A stretch of 64,000 nucleotides of DNA from Melastoma dodecandrum (lineage: Eukaryota; Streptophyta; Magnoliopsida; Myrtales; Melastomataceae). Location: NCBI GenBank assembly GCA_029817715.1, contig JARUPY010000397.1, positions 5,766,001-5,830,000 of the forward strand, read 5' to 3'. The translations under genes and the position numbers were made by a program. This document shows, piece by piece, positions 10,951-23,050 of this stretch. Position 1 is the stretch's first letter; every line of letters begins with the position of its first letter. The notes under the pieces are model-generated. The model saw only the letters and a program-made list of their open reading frames with translations. It did no database searches and was not told where the DNA came from.

Positions 10951-13178
10951 TGTTAGTATGGTTTTGATGATGCCATCCAGAAGGTAAGCTTCTACTACAT
11001 TGCAGAAGGTTAAACTACAGGGACAGTTTGTTTTGTACCTTCTGTCACCTAATCATTACCACGAATTATTTAAATTAATCATCTAATTATTTAAATACGT
11101 TCATATGGTATTTTATATTAATTAAAATGAATATAAATCATTTTGAATACGATTTATTCTAGGGAAGAAATCACTCTATATCAGCAAGGTTCTGCTGATT
11201 GATCTGGAACTATCAACGGTCAATTAATCCTTCCTCTGGCATTTAAACACGTCTAGATCCTTTATGAATCATGACAAAAGACAACTCATCTGAATATGGA
11301 CGCTTTCCATACGTGTCTGTATCCAAAAGGTCTGCCAATCAATTTTGTAAATCAAGATTATCTGATTTTCATTTACAGAAGCTTGGTTTATCTCTCTAAA
11401 TCTGATGTAAGCTCTATCCCTTAAGATCATGAACACAATCATGACCAGATGGCGTAATTGATCTTCAAGTGATATAGAGCATATCTCCCAACGGGGGAAT
11501 GTTTTATGTGGCTGATATTTTGTTTTCATGACTTGCAGAGACTTCCGTCGGCCACTGTACCTTCTGTAAATATGTAATTTCTATTTTGTATAAGATAGGG
11601 TCATTAGTTAGAAAGAATATTATAGGACTTACGTGTAGAGTGAGTGTATTGTAGCCTGAGAGACTTGTGAGTTTTCGTTCTCTTTGGGGTTGAGCATTCG
11701 GTTGCAGAAGGTTGGTGTCCAAGGTACAAGCTAGACCGGACGTGAGTGAGGCTGCGAAGGATCTGGCTGCACTGTGGCATGGTGGACGTGCATCAGGCTT
11801 ATAGAGAAGTCTGGGTGGGGTGTATATGTGCCAGGGCAAGCAGAAGAAGGGCCGCATCTGGAGGAATCTGGTGAGGTACTGGTATCGGTTGTTTTGCAAC
11901 CGGTTTGCTCGTGTGTGCAGAAAGCAGGTGTCCATGGTGTAAGCTGTGCCAGGCGTGAGTGAGGTCGTGAAAGATCTGGCTACATTGTGGCGTGGCGGAC
12001 GTGCATCAGGCTTAGGGAGAAGTCGGGGTGTATACTTGCCAGGGCAGTGAGCAAAAGAAAGGCCGCGTCTGGGAGATTCACGATGAGGCACTGACATTTG
12101 TGTTTCTATAGAAGGGAAGTACCTGCTGCAGGGTTAGGAGAAGCCCCACGGGTGCTATCTGCTTTTGGAACTCTTGGCGAAGAGCCAAGTATCGGGGAAG
12201 CCTTGGTGAGGAGCCAAGCAAGTTGTGGAACCGCCAGAGGAAAAATCCACCCGTGGACAGACAGGTTGTCTGCCTGCGTAGGGCTGCTATGTGCTTGTGT
12301 AGAGCTGCTACGTTCTACAGAACCCCAACCACAGGGATTATGGAGTTAGTCATTGTCTTTAGTGCAGAATCTCAACCAAAGAGTTTTTGGGACTCCAGAT
12401 CTCTGTGCACGACCCAAAGGGTTACTGATCAAAACCCATCTGATTTCTGTGAGTAGAAAAGCCGAAGGGCTATCTGCATCACCTTTTACACTACAGAAGT
12501 ATCTTAGTACCTTATGCTAGTACATCCTTTATGGAAAAGCCGAAGGGCTATCTACAATACCCTCTGCAGGAGTGTTTTATTTCTTCTGTCAGTCTTGTAT
12601 TCGCTATAAGTATTCAATAGTGAATTCCATCCTATAAGAGTGAAGAGTGGAGCAGGTAATTACCGAACCACTATAAACCTTCCGTGTCTCATTTACTTTC
12701 TGCGACAACGCGAACGTCTGAGCAGAGACTCCAAAGGTCATGCATCAAACATCGTATGTTACATAAACCGATCAGGTTCTGGAGTTGTTTTCCAACTATT
12801 TAGTTTTCGTTGATCATTTCCTGGTAGTGCAGAAACCTACAAGGTTCTGTGACAACCTTTTGTTACTACAAGTATCTTCCAGATCTTGGAGTAGACATTG
12901 TTGACACACTTAAGGTGGTCAGATCTGTAGAACCTTAATAGCAGAAGCATCAACCTTCTGCTATTGTAAAAACATTCTCAGGACTACATAATCATATCTT
13001 AGATCAGACTTAGGCTGGTCATTCTCAATCAAGTAGTTCACTTCGGGATCTGCTGTGTATAAGGGTTCTGTAACTTACAGAAACCTAACCTTCCGCTGCT
13101 GAATTCAATTAGTTGTAAAAAGGCTAAAAAAGTTATTACACTAATTCACCTCCTTTTAGTGTCATTGTTACACCTAGA
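10951..13178 (+). mobile_element. solo LTR of the same copia family (plus strand)
   Basis: It begins TGTTAGTATGGTTTTGATGATG, matching the start of the LTR read from 10462 on the minus strand, and ends with CTAATTCACCTCCTTTTAGTG followed by about 20 bases. GACTG occurs directly on both sides (10946-10950 and 13179-13183). A TATA-like CACTATAAACC lies at about 12670-12679, near the 3' end as in the other copies. An internal repeat AAAAGCCGAAGGGCTATCT occurs near 12460 and 12536. There is no gag or pol nearby, so it is a recombined solo LTR. The 3' end is the less certain boundary because it does not finish in CA. Confidence 0.75.
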
Positions 13179-13183
13179 GACTG

Positions 13184-13555
13184 GAAACTAACTTGTAAGA
13201 AGGCTAAAAGAAATTACTATTAAGCTTAAAGAGAAAGGAGGATGAAGAGGGTGGGTCAGTGGAGAGATTGATAAAATAAAATAATAATTCATAAGGCATG
13301 GAACAATTACTTTTAGAGTTTAGTTGATATTATTTATTTACGAAAATATTTAACAAGCCTACTCATATTTAATTAATAAAATATTATAATTTTATTTATG
13401 AAAATTAAAGCTAATGACTTCTTATACGTTATTATCATATTTTAAACTTTTCAATAAAAATGTTGAAGATATAAATAAATATTTAATTTTTCGATAATTA
13501 TTTTCGTGAGAAGACAGTTTTTTTCTTTAAAAAAAACACAACAATAGAACTCTCA
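13184..13555. other. AT-rich gap
   Basis: This is AT-rich DNA between the solo LTR and the STOP1-like remnant. The first part repeats a TTGTAAGAAGGCTAAAAG-type sequence that also occurs near 13111 inside the LTR end. No gene is seen. Confidence 0.4.
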
Positions 13556-13599
13556 CCCTAGCTGTGGCGATGATGGGAAGTCTCATCTAGAATATAAAA

Positions 13600-14090
13600 G
13601 GGACGGCGACTTCCATGAGGTTTTACTGGGAGAAGCTGAACCTCGGCCGAGGTCCATCAGGTATTGCCGCCGTCGTCACGAATTCCGCTAATCATGTTAA
13701 CGATAATATCGTCGGCAATGAATATGAGCTTCGTCGAAATAGTCAACTAGGTTTATGTCATAATAGTATTGATAATGTGTACGGCGACGACTTTAACCCG
13801 GCAAGGGATCGTTGGGTTCCGGGCACACTGCACCGAGGAATGTGAGAAGTGATAACAGGATTATGGATAACTTCGAGATAATATAGTTGGATGTGTCGGA
13901 CTTGCTAGCGAAGTATACTCATTTTTGCCATGTCTGCGGGAATGGATTCCACCGGGATGCCAACTTTAGAATGCATATGCAGGCTCACGGGGATAAGTAC
14001 AAGAGCAGTGCCATCCTAAGTAAGCCCGTGAAAAGCAACGGAGACAATAAAGGCGTGTTTGGGAAGTACCCGTGCGCGCTGAAAAGGTGT
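13600..14090 (+). pseudogene. STOP1-like C2H2 zinc-finger pseudogene, 5' part
   Basis: STOP1 and its relatives are nuclear zinc-finger regulators of proton and aluminium tolerance. Here the segment from about 13890 encodes [34 protein letters not shown], the first zinc finger and its flanks, then KYPC.LKRC, the start of the second finger. At about 14090 similarity stops in the middle of that finger. Upstream (13615-13845) an open stretch may be the poorly conserved N-terminal region, but stops separate it from the zinc finger. The continuation is found at 16679, after roughly 2.6 kb of unrelated DNA. Confidence 0.75.
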
Positions 14091-16678
14091 ACGCGCGCCC
14101 TCCGGCCTAGCACACACGCTACGGTTCGGACGACCCGAAGATCCGTGTCCGCTCCCCCAAAACCCAATCCGGTTGGCGTCATGACTCGAACGTCTGAGGG
14201 AATCGGGTTGGGCACGCCCTTGGTTCCCGAATGAGTCTGCGGGATATTTCGCCAACCGTCTCCAGTTCTTTGAAGGCGACGGGCACGGCTGTGTCAAGGC
14301 CTCGTTCGTGTCGCCTTCCCTCATACATGATGGCTCCATAAAAATGGTTATTGTTTAACCTAGGTAAACTATACGGAGTCGCCACAAACTTATTTTAAAG
14401 ATTGTTTAAGTTGAAAAAAACAGATGGTACGGAGATCCCTATTTACTAGCTGTTACATCTAAACATGCGAAGATGTGGTGTTTGCTTCAAAAGTTTGCTT
14501 CAGTTAATGGGCGTTGGACCCGATCCGGGCATGACTCCGAACTCATGTCACTGTTTTACGGGCGTTGGACCTGATTCAGGCGTTGGACCCAAATTTATGT
14601 TTTGTTGATTTACACCAAGATGCGGTAATAAACCTAAGTTGACTAACGACATGCGTACAAACACAAACAATTATTGAGATAAAAGGGAGCGGGGAAAGAT
14701 GGTGACTGCGAGCCTATGCACTTGGACCCGCAGCCCGTTACAGGTGGATATGTAATTTGGTTTGGGGAAGCTCACATCTCCCCTATGTACCTGAAATGTC
14801 GGTTGGGGCCGCTTTACTTCAGACCGATGGTTTTTTTATGCCGCGGTAGATCCAATCAAGGGTGATTTGTTACACGCGCCTTTGAGCCTTCTGTCTTCGA
14901 AATTTGTCTTGTCGAATTCCCGTGAAAGTCGGTTGATTTTCATGCAAATCAAACCAGAAAGCGGTGTTCAGAAAATTCTAATTAAATATTTGAAACAATT
15001 AAAATTTAATATGTAAGTCGGAGTAAGACTTACGAGGCATTATAAATCCCGTTGATGTCGATCTTCCATGATGCGGGAGAAAAGTCCTTGGTCGCGATTT
15101 TTGTTGATCCGTGTTAACTTGTTGGTCGGGATGTATGGATTGGAACGCCAATTTCCCGAATGTGATCCTCGTTGTATTATTATTATTTTTTTCATGCAAA
15201 AAATAGGCAAGCGGGAAAGCTGATAAAGCATCGAAAGACATTATAATAATAAGAACACTGTGACGGAACAAAAGCCACGGTGCGAAACAACTCCAACATC
15301 AGAATTGAATAACAAGAATCGTTGACGTCAACTAATATGCTAAGAATGCTACATCAGTAAGAATATTTTTGGCCATGAGTAAAAATCGAAACAGCATGTT
15401 AAGTGTTATAAGTCATGTCCCGACGAAAATACTATTCAATTTGATCAAAACATTTTTACTTTGAGAAGGCAAAATATTTCAAGTTTCAATTCATACACAC
15501 CTCAATAGCAATCGGTGAAAGCAATTCCAAACATCTAGAAATAAAATAAAATAAAGCACCGTGCACCGATTAATTTCAAATATAGAAGCGTGATAATAAA
15601 CCTGATAATCCACAATAAGTAACGGGGGTCAGGATTTACCGCTGGAATTGAAGCGATTGAAAGGAAGGGAATCCTTAATCTTCAAAAATCCAGCGTGGGT
15701 CATGGGAGTTCCTTCATCCGGAGACCCACTGAGAGGAGATCGGTCGTGGGGTGTGCTCCCGAAGTCAGGGCTACCGTTGAAGCGAACCGACGCCGCGGGT
15801 GTCGACATCCTCTGCTCTTTTGCCAAGAGCAAGATCCAAACCCAATCTGGTGCTTCTCGGGTGGGGAGGGACCACTGCTTCGCCAAAGCTTCCGCTGCAA
15901 CCGTCGGAGATGATAGTTGTAGTCGTTGCCGAGGTGAGTTGCGGTTGAACTGGCCACCAGCCCATTGCCTTCCGTTGTTGCCGTTGGATGTCAGGTTTGA
16001 GCTGGTTCGGACACGAGTAATATAGCAGGTCTATTTTTCTGACAATTTCCATTCCCCAGAGTTGCTGTGTGTGTGTGGGATCGTCATTCTATGCCTCTTT
16101 CCTCTTTGTCGAAGTTGCTATGCTGTGGGAGGATCGAAAAAAGAGGTGCTATGGTCGTCGTTGTTGACGAAGGAGCGGATAAGTTCGAATCACCCCCTCG
16201 AGGAATGATTTTTATAAGTTTGTGGCTCTATTTGCGCTAAACAAAGGATAAACCTCCTTGTGGGTTCATAAAAAAAAAAGACAAAGGATTAATTCTAATC
16301 AATCAACAAATGAATGCAAAATAAGCTTGGTTTATAAAGTGCCACCGTTAGTGTTCGGTGAACATTAAAATCGATTTAGACCCGATACCACCAACATCAT
16401 AAACATGTGTAACGTTCGTTAGAATTAGTCTAACGAGCGTCGATTAAAACTTAATAAATGTCGATTAGTATCGTCGCGAAATTAATTGATTTTGTCGACC
16501 GTTTCAGCTTTGAGAATCCACCAAATACATGTATCATGTAACTCACAATTTGGGGATCTACAAAGGGTGCGGATGGAATGGAAGCCATCTATCAGGGATC
16601 AACGTGTTGAGACTATTGGGCTTACACTCTTAGTAGACCCAACCTAAAATTTTATCGTATAAACACCATTTCAAGTTC
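14091..16678. other. insertion, probably LTR-retrotransposon derived, inside the STOP1-like remnant
   Basis: This 2.6 kb separates two halves of one zinc-finger gene. It holds ACTATACGGAGTCGCCAC near 14370, a string common near the ends of plant gypsy-type LTRs, and a repeated GGGCGTTGGACC motif near 14500-14590. I could not find clear ends, a target duplication or a coding domain. A large intron or several nested insertions are alternatives. Confidence 0.35.
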
Positions 16679-16944
16679 TAGCCAGTCAAGTCGATGATAT
16701 GTGTGAAGACTACAAGAGGAGCCACTGCCCAAGGATCTATGCCTGCAGGAGGTGTCACGGGAAGCAGTTTGCGATGTTGTCCGACCTCAGGACTCACGAG
16801 AAGCACTCCGGGGATACGATAAAGTGGAGGTGCACCTATGGGACCGTATTCTCCCGTAAGGACAAGCTCATGGGCCACGTGAGCTTATTCGTTGGGCACG
16901 CACCGACTGCCGACGAGATCAGCATGAATCAGGGAGACGTATGA
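16679..16944 (+). pseudogene. STOP1-like zinc-finger pseudogene, 3' part
   Basis: It begins CCAGTCAAGTCGATG (PVKSM) and then MICVK, matching the STOP1 segment PLKSMICVKNHYKRSHCP. A frame change follows directly, because YKRSHCPRIYACRRCHGKQF continues in another frame. Then come LSDLRTHEKHSGDTIKWRC, YGTVFSRKDKLMGHVSLF and VGHAP, the last two fingers, where one expected Cys reads Tyr (WRCTYGT versus CSCGT). The frame break and the missing finger parts mark it as non-functional. Confidence 0.8.
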
Positions 16945-16984
16945 CTGATATAATATGTCCATGTGGGGAGATTCAATGGATCCC

Positions 16985-18677
16985 TGTTGAAGTGGTTTTG
17001 ATGATGAGCATTGACCTTCTGCGAAACAGAAGTCAACCCTCTACACGACAGAAGCTACTCCTCATGAGAACCTTATGTAAGGAAATATTTTTGTAATTAA
17101 TATATAATTACGAAATCAAATGTGATTATTCCATGAGAATTATCCAAATTGATTAGGATAGTTATCTGATCGAAATCAATGATTTGGTTACCAAAAAAAT
17201 AAAAAGAATAATATATTTCCAATTGAATGAAATAAATTATCAAATTTATGGAATGTTCTATATGATTGATTATTTATCATATGAATGATATCTTCCATTA
17301 ATAATTTTTCTTTGAATAACAAAAACATGTTATTTGTCCAGATTCATCAAAATAAACTAATGAATCTAACGAAATAACTTGAGGAAATTGATTTTAATTA
17401 TTTCCATTCATAGAAGGTTATTCGTAACAGCAACCTTCTGCAACTTTTATCCATGGGAATGTGATTAAATTAATTATTTTTAATGAGATCCCATCCCCCA
17501 ATGGATACTTACCAATGGGAGACGTCATTTGCATATTAATGAAATTATTATCAATGATTTATTCGTTTTCCATTTAAGTGTAGAAGCTATATTAGTCAAT
17601 TCTACCTTCTATGCTTAGCGTTTTATAAAGTTGTATAAATAGGAGGCCATTCGGTCACATTTTAGGATGTGTATCATAGTGTAAACTCTAGAGGGATTGT
17701 ACCGTGAACTTGTGATCTTTTCGTTTTTGTTCGTTTGAGTCTTGTTAGTCACACACGAAGGACGTGAACTGCAGAAGACTGCATCGTTGGTGAAGTCTTC
17801 TGGGAGAGTGACCTGGGGGGCACGAGGAACTCTTGGTTGGAAGCTGTCGGAGACGTTGGTAGAGGTGTGCGGCAGGTTGCTGGCGTGGCCAACGTGTAAT
17901 GGGCCGGAAAGAAGGGAATATACCCCAGGAGCACAGAAGGTGAGAGACTGACCAGCTTCTGTGGTGTAATATTCTGTGTGTGCAGGATAACCTTGGGCGG
18001 GGGTTCTGTGTCTGCTTAGCCGTAGTCTTGAGGGACCACGCAGGAGAACCTTAGGCAGGGATTTTGTATCTGCTTAGTCGCTGTCTCGAGGGATCGCGTA
18101 AGGGAAGTCGCAGCGGGTTGTTGTGCAGGTGGAGACGCCACCGGAGTAAAAAGTCATGTGAAAGTCGCAGCGGGTTGCTGTGCAGGTGGAGACGCTGCCG
18201 GAGTGAAAAGTCTCGAAGAAATTCGTAGCGGATTGCTATGCAGGCGAGGAGACCGCCCGAAGGAAACGTCCAACAGCCGGTTACTATTTGTTACTCGCGT
18301 TCACGCGTGCACCGAGTCACCTTTGGTACAGAAACTTCTGATACGTGCAGTATAGTTACCTTTGGTGCAGAAGCTTCTGGTCTGTGTTATAGAAGGCTGA
18401 TCACGCATCGCCTTCTGTATCGCTACTACGTTTCGTTTTATTGATAACCATCTAAATTCTGGGTGAGAGTGGATGTAGGCAAAGCTTGTCGAACCACTAT
18501 AAATATCTTTGCGTCCATCAAATCGAATCACAATCATATTCGTACGTTCTGTCTTACCAAAGCCTGTTCGTAAGCTTATGTTTTACAGAAGCTTTTTTCT
18601 GTTGCGAGGTTTGTCGAAAATGAGTTAACAATCCTTAAATGGACTTTAACATTAATTCACCCCCTCTTAGTGTAACA
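16985..18677 (+). mobile_element. solo LTR of the same copia family, perfect ends
   Basis: It begins TGTTGAAGTGGTTTTGATGATG and ends CACCCCCTCTTAGTGTAACA, so the ends are inverted TGTT/AACA. ATCCC occurs immediately outside on both sides (16980-16984 and 18678-18682). A TATA box TATAAATA lies at 18498-18505 in the conserved GAACCACTATAAA context shared with the other copies. Near 18105-18235 a GTCGCAGCGGGTTG-type sequence is repeated about three times. No internal retroelement genes remain. Confidence 0.88.
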
Positions 18678-18682
18678 ATCCC

Positions 18683-19299
18683 GATAGTATTAGAAACAAC
18701 ACATGAAATATCATACTACATCCACTATACCATTCAAAATAAAAAGTATATAATATGTCGCGTAATTTATTTTTTTTCAGAGAAACTCGGACGATTTGTA
18801 ATCTAGAACGGTGGATGCCTTTCTCGACTAAATCTTTTACAACATTGTAATTCGAGATTTCGTATTGATCACTTTTTTTTACGATGTGAACTTATAAATT
18901 CTTCCGAGACTATTTGTGAGACCCAACTATTAGGAAATAAAGCCTTCGGCCCAATGGGCCAGAACATTCGAGCCCATGTAGCCTTAATAATATTAATTAA
19001 TATTTGAGCAAATCTTAACGTGACTTGATGGACGTATCGGATTAAAAGTTCAGATATATAAATTGGTCATCCCTCTACCTATTATGGTTACAGTTTTATA
19101 GCTTCAAAAAAGGCGAGAGTTCTCCGGACGTTTTCTCTGTAAATCAAGGAAAGGGCAAAGAGGGAGAAACCAATTTATAGACGTGTTCTCTCTAGATCAA
19201 GATGTCTTCCGCATCAGGTATAAACAACTCAGGTATATGTAGAAAGTTATTTTATCTTAATTAATAAGCTTATATTATTTTATTAATCGTTGATAGAGT
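18683..19299. other. gap before the H2B-like remnant
   Basis: This is AT-rich DNA. At 19202 an ATG opens a short reading frame (MSSASG), and GATAG precedes the H2B-like frame at about 19295; these might be an upstream exon and acceptor, but I cannot support that. No other feature is seen. Confidence 0.35.
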
Positions 19300-19713
19300 G
19301 TGGATAAATTGTTTGTTCAAGATCAAAACAGAAGGAAGGTTATTTTGGATGAATCTAGTGATAAGAAAACTAACAAGAAGAAGCTACCCAAGAAGGCGGT
19401 GGCACCCGACAAGAGGAAGAAGAAGGCGAAGCATAACGCCGAGACCTACAAGATGTACATCTTCAAGGTGCTGAAGCAGGTTCATCCGGACATCGGGATC
19501 TCGAGCAAGGCCATGAGCATAATGAACAGCTTCATTAACGACATCTTTGAGAAGCTTGCGCAGAAAGGTTCCAAGCTGGCTAGGTACAACAAGAAGCCGA
19601 TGATCACTTCCAGGGAGGTACAGACTGCTGTGAGGTTGGTCCTCCCGGGGGAGTAAGCCAAGCATGCGGTCTCCGAAGGGACGAAGGTCGTCACCAAGTT
19701 GACTAGCTCTTGA
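19300..19713 (+). pseudogene. histone H2B-like gene with in-frame stop
   Basis: The frame encodes the whole H2B histone fold: [52 protein letters not shown] and RLVLPGE. Directly after PGE the expected Leu codon is TAA (19654-19656), and the same frame continues AKHAVSEGTKVVTKLTSS to the normal stop at 19711. The C-terminal helix would therefore be lost in translation. The N-terminal tail (first about 30 residues) is unlike normal H2B, while [18 protein letters not shown] is normal. Plant H2B genes normally lack introns, so this does not distinguish a retrocopy from a decayed duplicate. Confidence 0.85.
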
Positions 19714-22600
19714 TGATGGAAGTGCGGTTAGGGCTCGTCCTTTTTGGGCCTCGGTGGCGGGGTTTGTGTAATGTGATGACGGTCTTGTGGTGTGTGCATG
19801 GTTAACTGAACGCATGCTTTTTGATCTGTAGTTGTTGTAAAAGTCGTGTTTCGAATCAGGAAGAACCGACCACTCATATAATACTCAGCAGAAGTGCAAG
19901 AATGTTGTAATGTGGTGTCCAGAAACACGAAACGCCAGAACATTGTACTAGATAAAATTCATTTGCCCTAAATCTTTGGGTGCCCATCCATGGTTCTTAT
20001 TGGGGCTGTTTGTAGTTCAGGGGCTGCCTGTAGAGCATGATGTGTGGCTCAGGGTGACGGAGGGCGTGGTGTGCCCATCTGCAGACTCTGCTGGACTCCA
20101 ATTCAGCGCCACTCAATTCTGCAACATACCTCATTTCGCTTTTTAACGCCATTTACGTAAATCATACATCCATCATTCACTAACAAATCAATAACACCGA
20201 GCCTTAATCCTAACAAAAGGACACACGGACTGGGGGAAAACCAACGAGAACTTCAGGGGACATGATCTTCGGCAACTTCAGGAGGGAAGCACGACATGCC
20301 TGCCGCAAGAAACAATCCTGGGAAAGGTCAATTGTCGCCCGACACGACAAACGCGAAATCAAACCGTCAAACCTAGATCAACGGGAATACTAACCGATAC
20401 TTGCAAGTGTCGGAGAACTTCTCAGCCCATCCTCGTTTCCTCAAAACAAAAAAAAACTGCGGATTTAATAAAAAAGGTAGTCCCTGAAAATCAAGATCCA
20501 ACGCCAATCCAAGGGGCGGTTAACCGAAGGGAAAGATTGATCCGGAAGGTGTACGCTTTGATTCCTGGACTGGTTTGTACGTTGGATTTTCTTATGTAAG
20601 GTTGAAGGGTGTCGTCGACTCTCTCGTGGGGGGAGGAGTATTCGGGTATTTCACGGTGGGACTGAGCCGAATAAAGCCCTCCTCGGGGACGTAGATGTAA
20701 ATTCACAAGGGACGATCACCAGGACCACATAAAGGGCGGATATTCGCACGTGTTTCAAAACCGGCTCCCTTGGTTACTTGAGTCGGCTTAATTAGATAGA
20801 TGTAAAACTTAGTCGTCATCTGTCCCGCAAAAAGGTTTTAGCCCAAATCAAAAAACTCGGTTATTCACCTGGGACTCCCAGTCGAAATATTACATGTAAT
20901 CTGAAAATAACCCATGAACTTTTCCTTACAGCCAGAGAGGAGAGATTTCACGTTATTATTATTCTACCGCCCATATGACCGACCCATACGACAACCATAC
21001 AACTAATTTCTTCTTTTTTTTTTTATTTTGGGAAGGGATTTGATTCCAAGGGAAGGAAAATGAATGAAAATGCCAAAGGATATAAGTTGCCCTGTGTGTT
21101 GAGAAACCAGGCTGCCCAGCTGATGCCAATCATGCCCCGCAGCCACCGCCCATCATGCCCAACGAGAACGGCAGGAGAGATGGCCACCGCGGCCGGTCCT
21201 GACCAGAGACTTGCCGTCCCCTCTGCTTCATCTGAGACTGAGGCTCCGTGGTTGTTGGCTGATGATGTCTCTATAAATAGGGGAGAAAGGAGGGATGCGT
21301 GTTCTTCTTTTTTTTTTTTTTTGAAAAGGGGGGGAGGAGGAAGTGAGGGTAAAGAGAGTATATAATTAAGGATCTTCCATGGGATATGCCCGTGAGCACT
21401 TTCCTGGTATTATTCATTTTTGGGGGTTGGAGAGAGAGAGAGTACGAACGAACAATGCATTTTTGCACTCTCACTTTCACATTTTATTTAAAAATTCCAT
21501 CTTTCGTTTCTTTTTGAAGTCTTTAAAAAAAAAAACAAAACAAAAAATAGGTCCAATCCAATCGTATGTGCTTTTTCTCTTACTGTTTTATTTCCCCCTG
21601 TACTGTATGCCCACCGCCATTTAGCCCTAGGAACGTGCGAGGCAATTCTTCATGTCCCAGGAGATTATATTATATACACACACACACGCGTATATAGATC
21701 GTGATTATTGAACTTGTATGACTTACCTAAACAATTTTTTGATCGATTCACATGGGATTTTACCGTCTTAGGGTTGGTTAGTTTGAAAAAAATTAGGAAA
21801 TTCCTAACTTAAGGTTTTTCAATATTTTTTAAAAAATAATTTTTTTTTTCAAAATCATAAGAACCAAAGGTTACTGTTTCATACTGCGATTTTAAAATAT
21901 TTGTCACTGTTACAACCATTGAATTATTCTCTTTTCCAAAAGAATGTAAATCCAGACAAAAAAAAATAACATTTTAAGTTGTCCACGTTCAGCCCACTTG
22001 AATAATAACATAGTCATCATCTTTCTTTCATATGGACGAGTAGGATGGAATTTAAAATAATGTGTTTTACGACAACTCCGGAGGACAACCCAAAAACTAA
22101 TTAACGATAAAAAAATATTAGTGTGATTATGATGATGTTTATGTTTAGCAGGAGGTTACCAATACACATGGTGTCACCTAACTTTCAAATATTTTCATCT
22201 TTTTTTTCTCTGTGTATTGTTTATTATCGTCCACTCCTGGGACATCTAGAGTGCTCGCATATTCTTTTGTCCGGGGTTCCTCACCATGCACTAAACTTTT
22301 TATAAATTCTTTGTTTTATCTCGTTATTTCATCCACACATGCATCTCAATGATATTATTTCATTTTGTCTATCATTATTATCAGTATTATATTATTTAGG
22401 CTAATTTGGAATATGAATTAATTAAATATTGTGGGGTTGCTCCAATCCTTTCCTGGGATTATTCAAGAAACTCAAAAGAGGGAAGAAAAATCAAATATTA
22501 TTTCAATCTAATGCTTACAACGTAAAGACAAAGTGTAATGATCCCCACATGCTTCGATCACTAGACTTTTTCCCACCGCAATAAATTCTAAATCTCCGGT
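19714..22600. other. long gap with no supported gene
   Basis: About 2.9 kb with mixed composition, poly-T and poly-A runs, and a dinucleotide-rich stretch (ACACACAC..TATATA near 21675-21695). Open frames here are short, and none shows a domain I recognise. Confidence 0.5.
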
Positions 22601-22654
22601 TCATCATACACGCCACACCAGTCAGGAGCCGAATTCGTCGGGGCTTCCTGAATC

Positions 22655-23050
22655 CCATGGCTAAGGGGCGACAGTACCTCTCGCAGCCGCAATCGGCTCT
22701 GTCACGGCTCCTGAGGTTGGCCGCGATGGTCTTTAGTGGGGCTCATAGTCGTAGCATGATTGGTGTGGTTCTCTTTGTCTGGCTCGCCCGAAGAAGTTGG
22801 TGTACTTGATCGAGGACGCCTACATCACCGACTACCACCTCTCTGGGAAACACATCAATGCCAGCTACAACTTTCACGTGCTAGCGCACAACCCGATCCG
22901 GAGGGTGTCGGTGTACTACTTTGGTACATTTAACCTTTATTTTCCTGATTTAATTGACGGCGTAATGCCTTAGATGGTTGATAACCCGGAGTTATGTTAC
23001 AGGTCAGAGTGGAGTACGAGGAACAGGTAGCGGCGACCGAATGATCGATC
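22655..23050 (+). pseudogene. NHL (NDR1/HIN1-like) pseudogene
   Basis: NHL proteins are membrane-anchored LEA_2-domain proteins linked to defence. In one frame from about 22795 the sequence reads PKKLVYLIEDAYITDYHLSG, KHINASYNFHVLAHNPIRR and VSVYY, the start of the LEA_2 domain after the membrane anchor. The upstream hydrophobic stretch (about 22730-22790, IGVVLFVWLA) is in a different frame. After VSVYY comes a noncoding stretch and then VRVEYEEQVAATE followed by a stop (about 23003-23043), so most of the domain is absent. Frameshift and truncation make this a remnant. Confidence 0.65.

Noticed and set aside
11504..12097. 197-residue minus-strand open frame
   Set aside because: It lies in a solo LTR antisense to its direction; no domain, with internal duplication due to LTR repeats.
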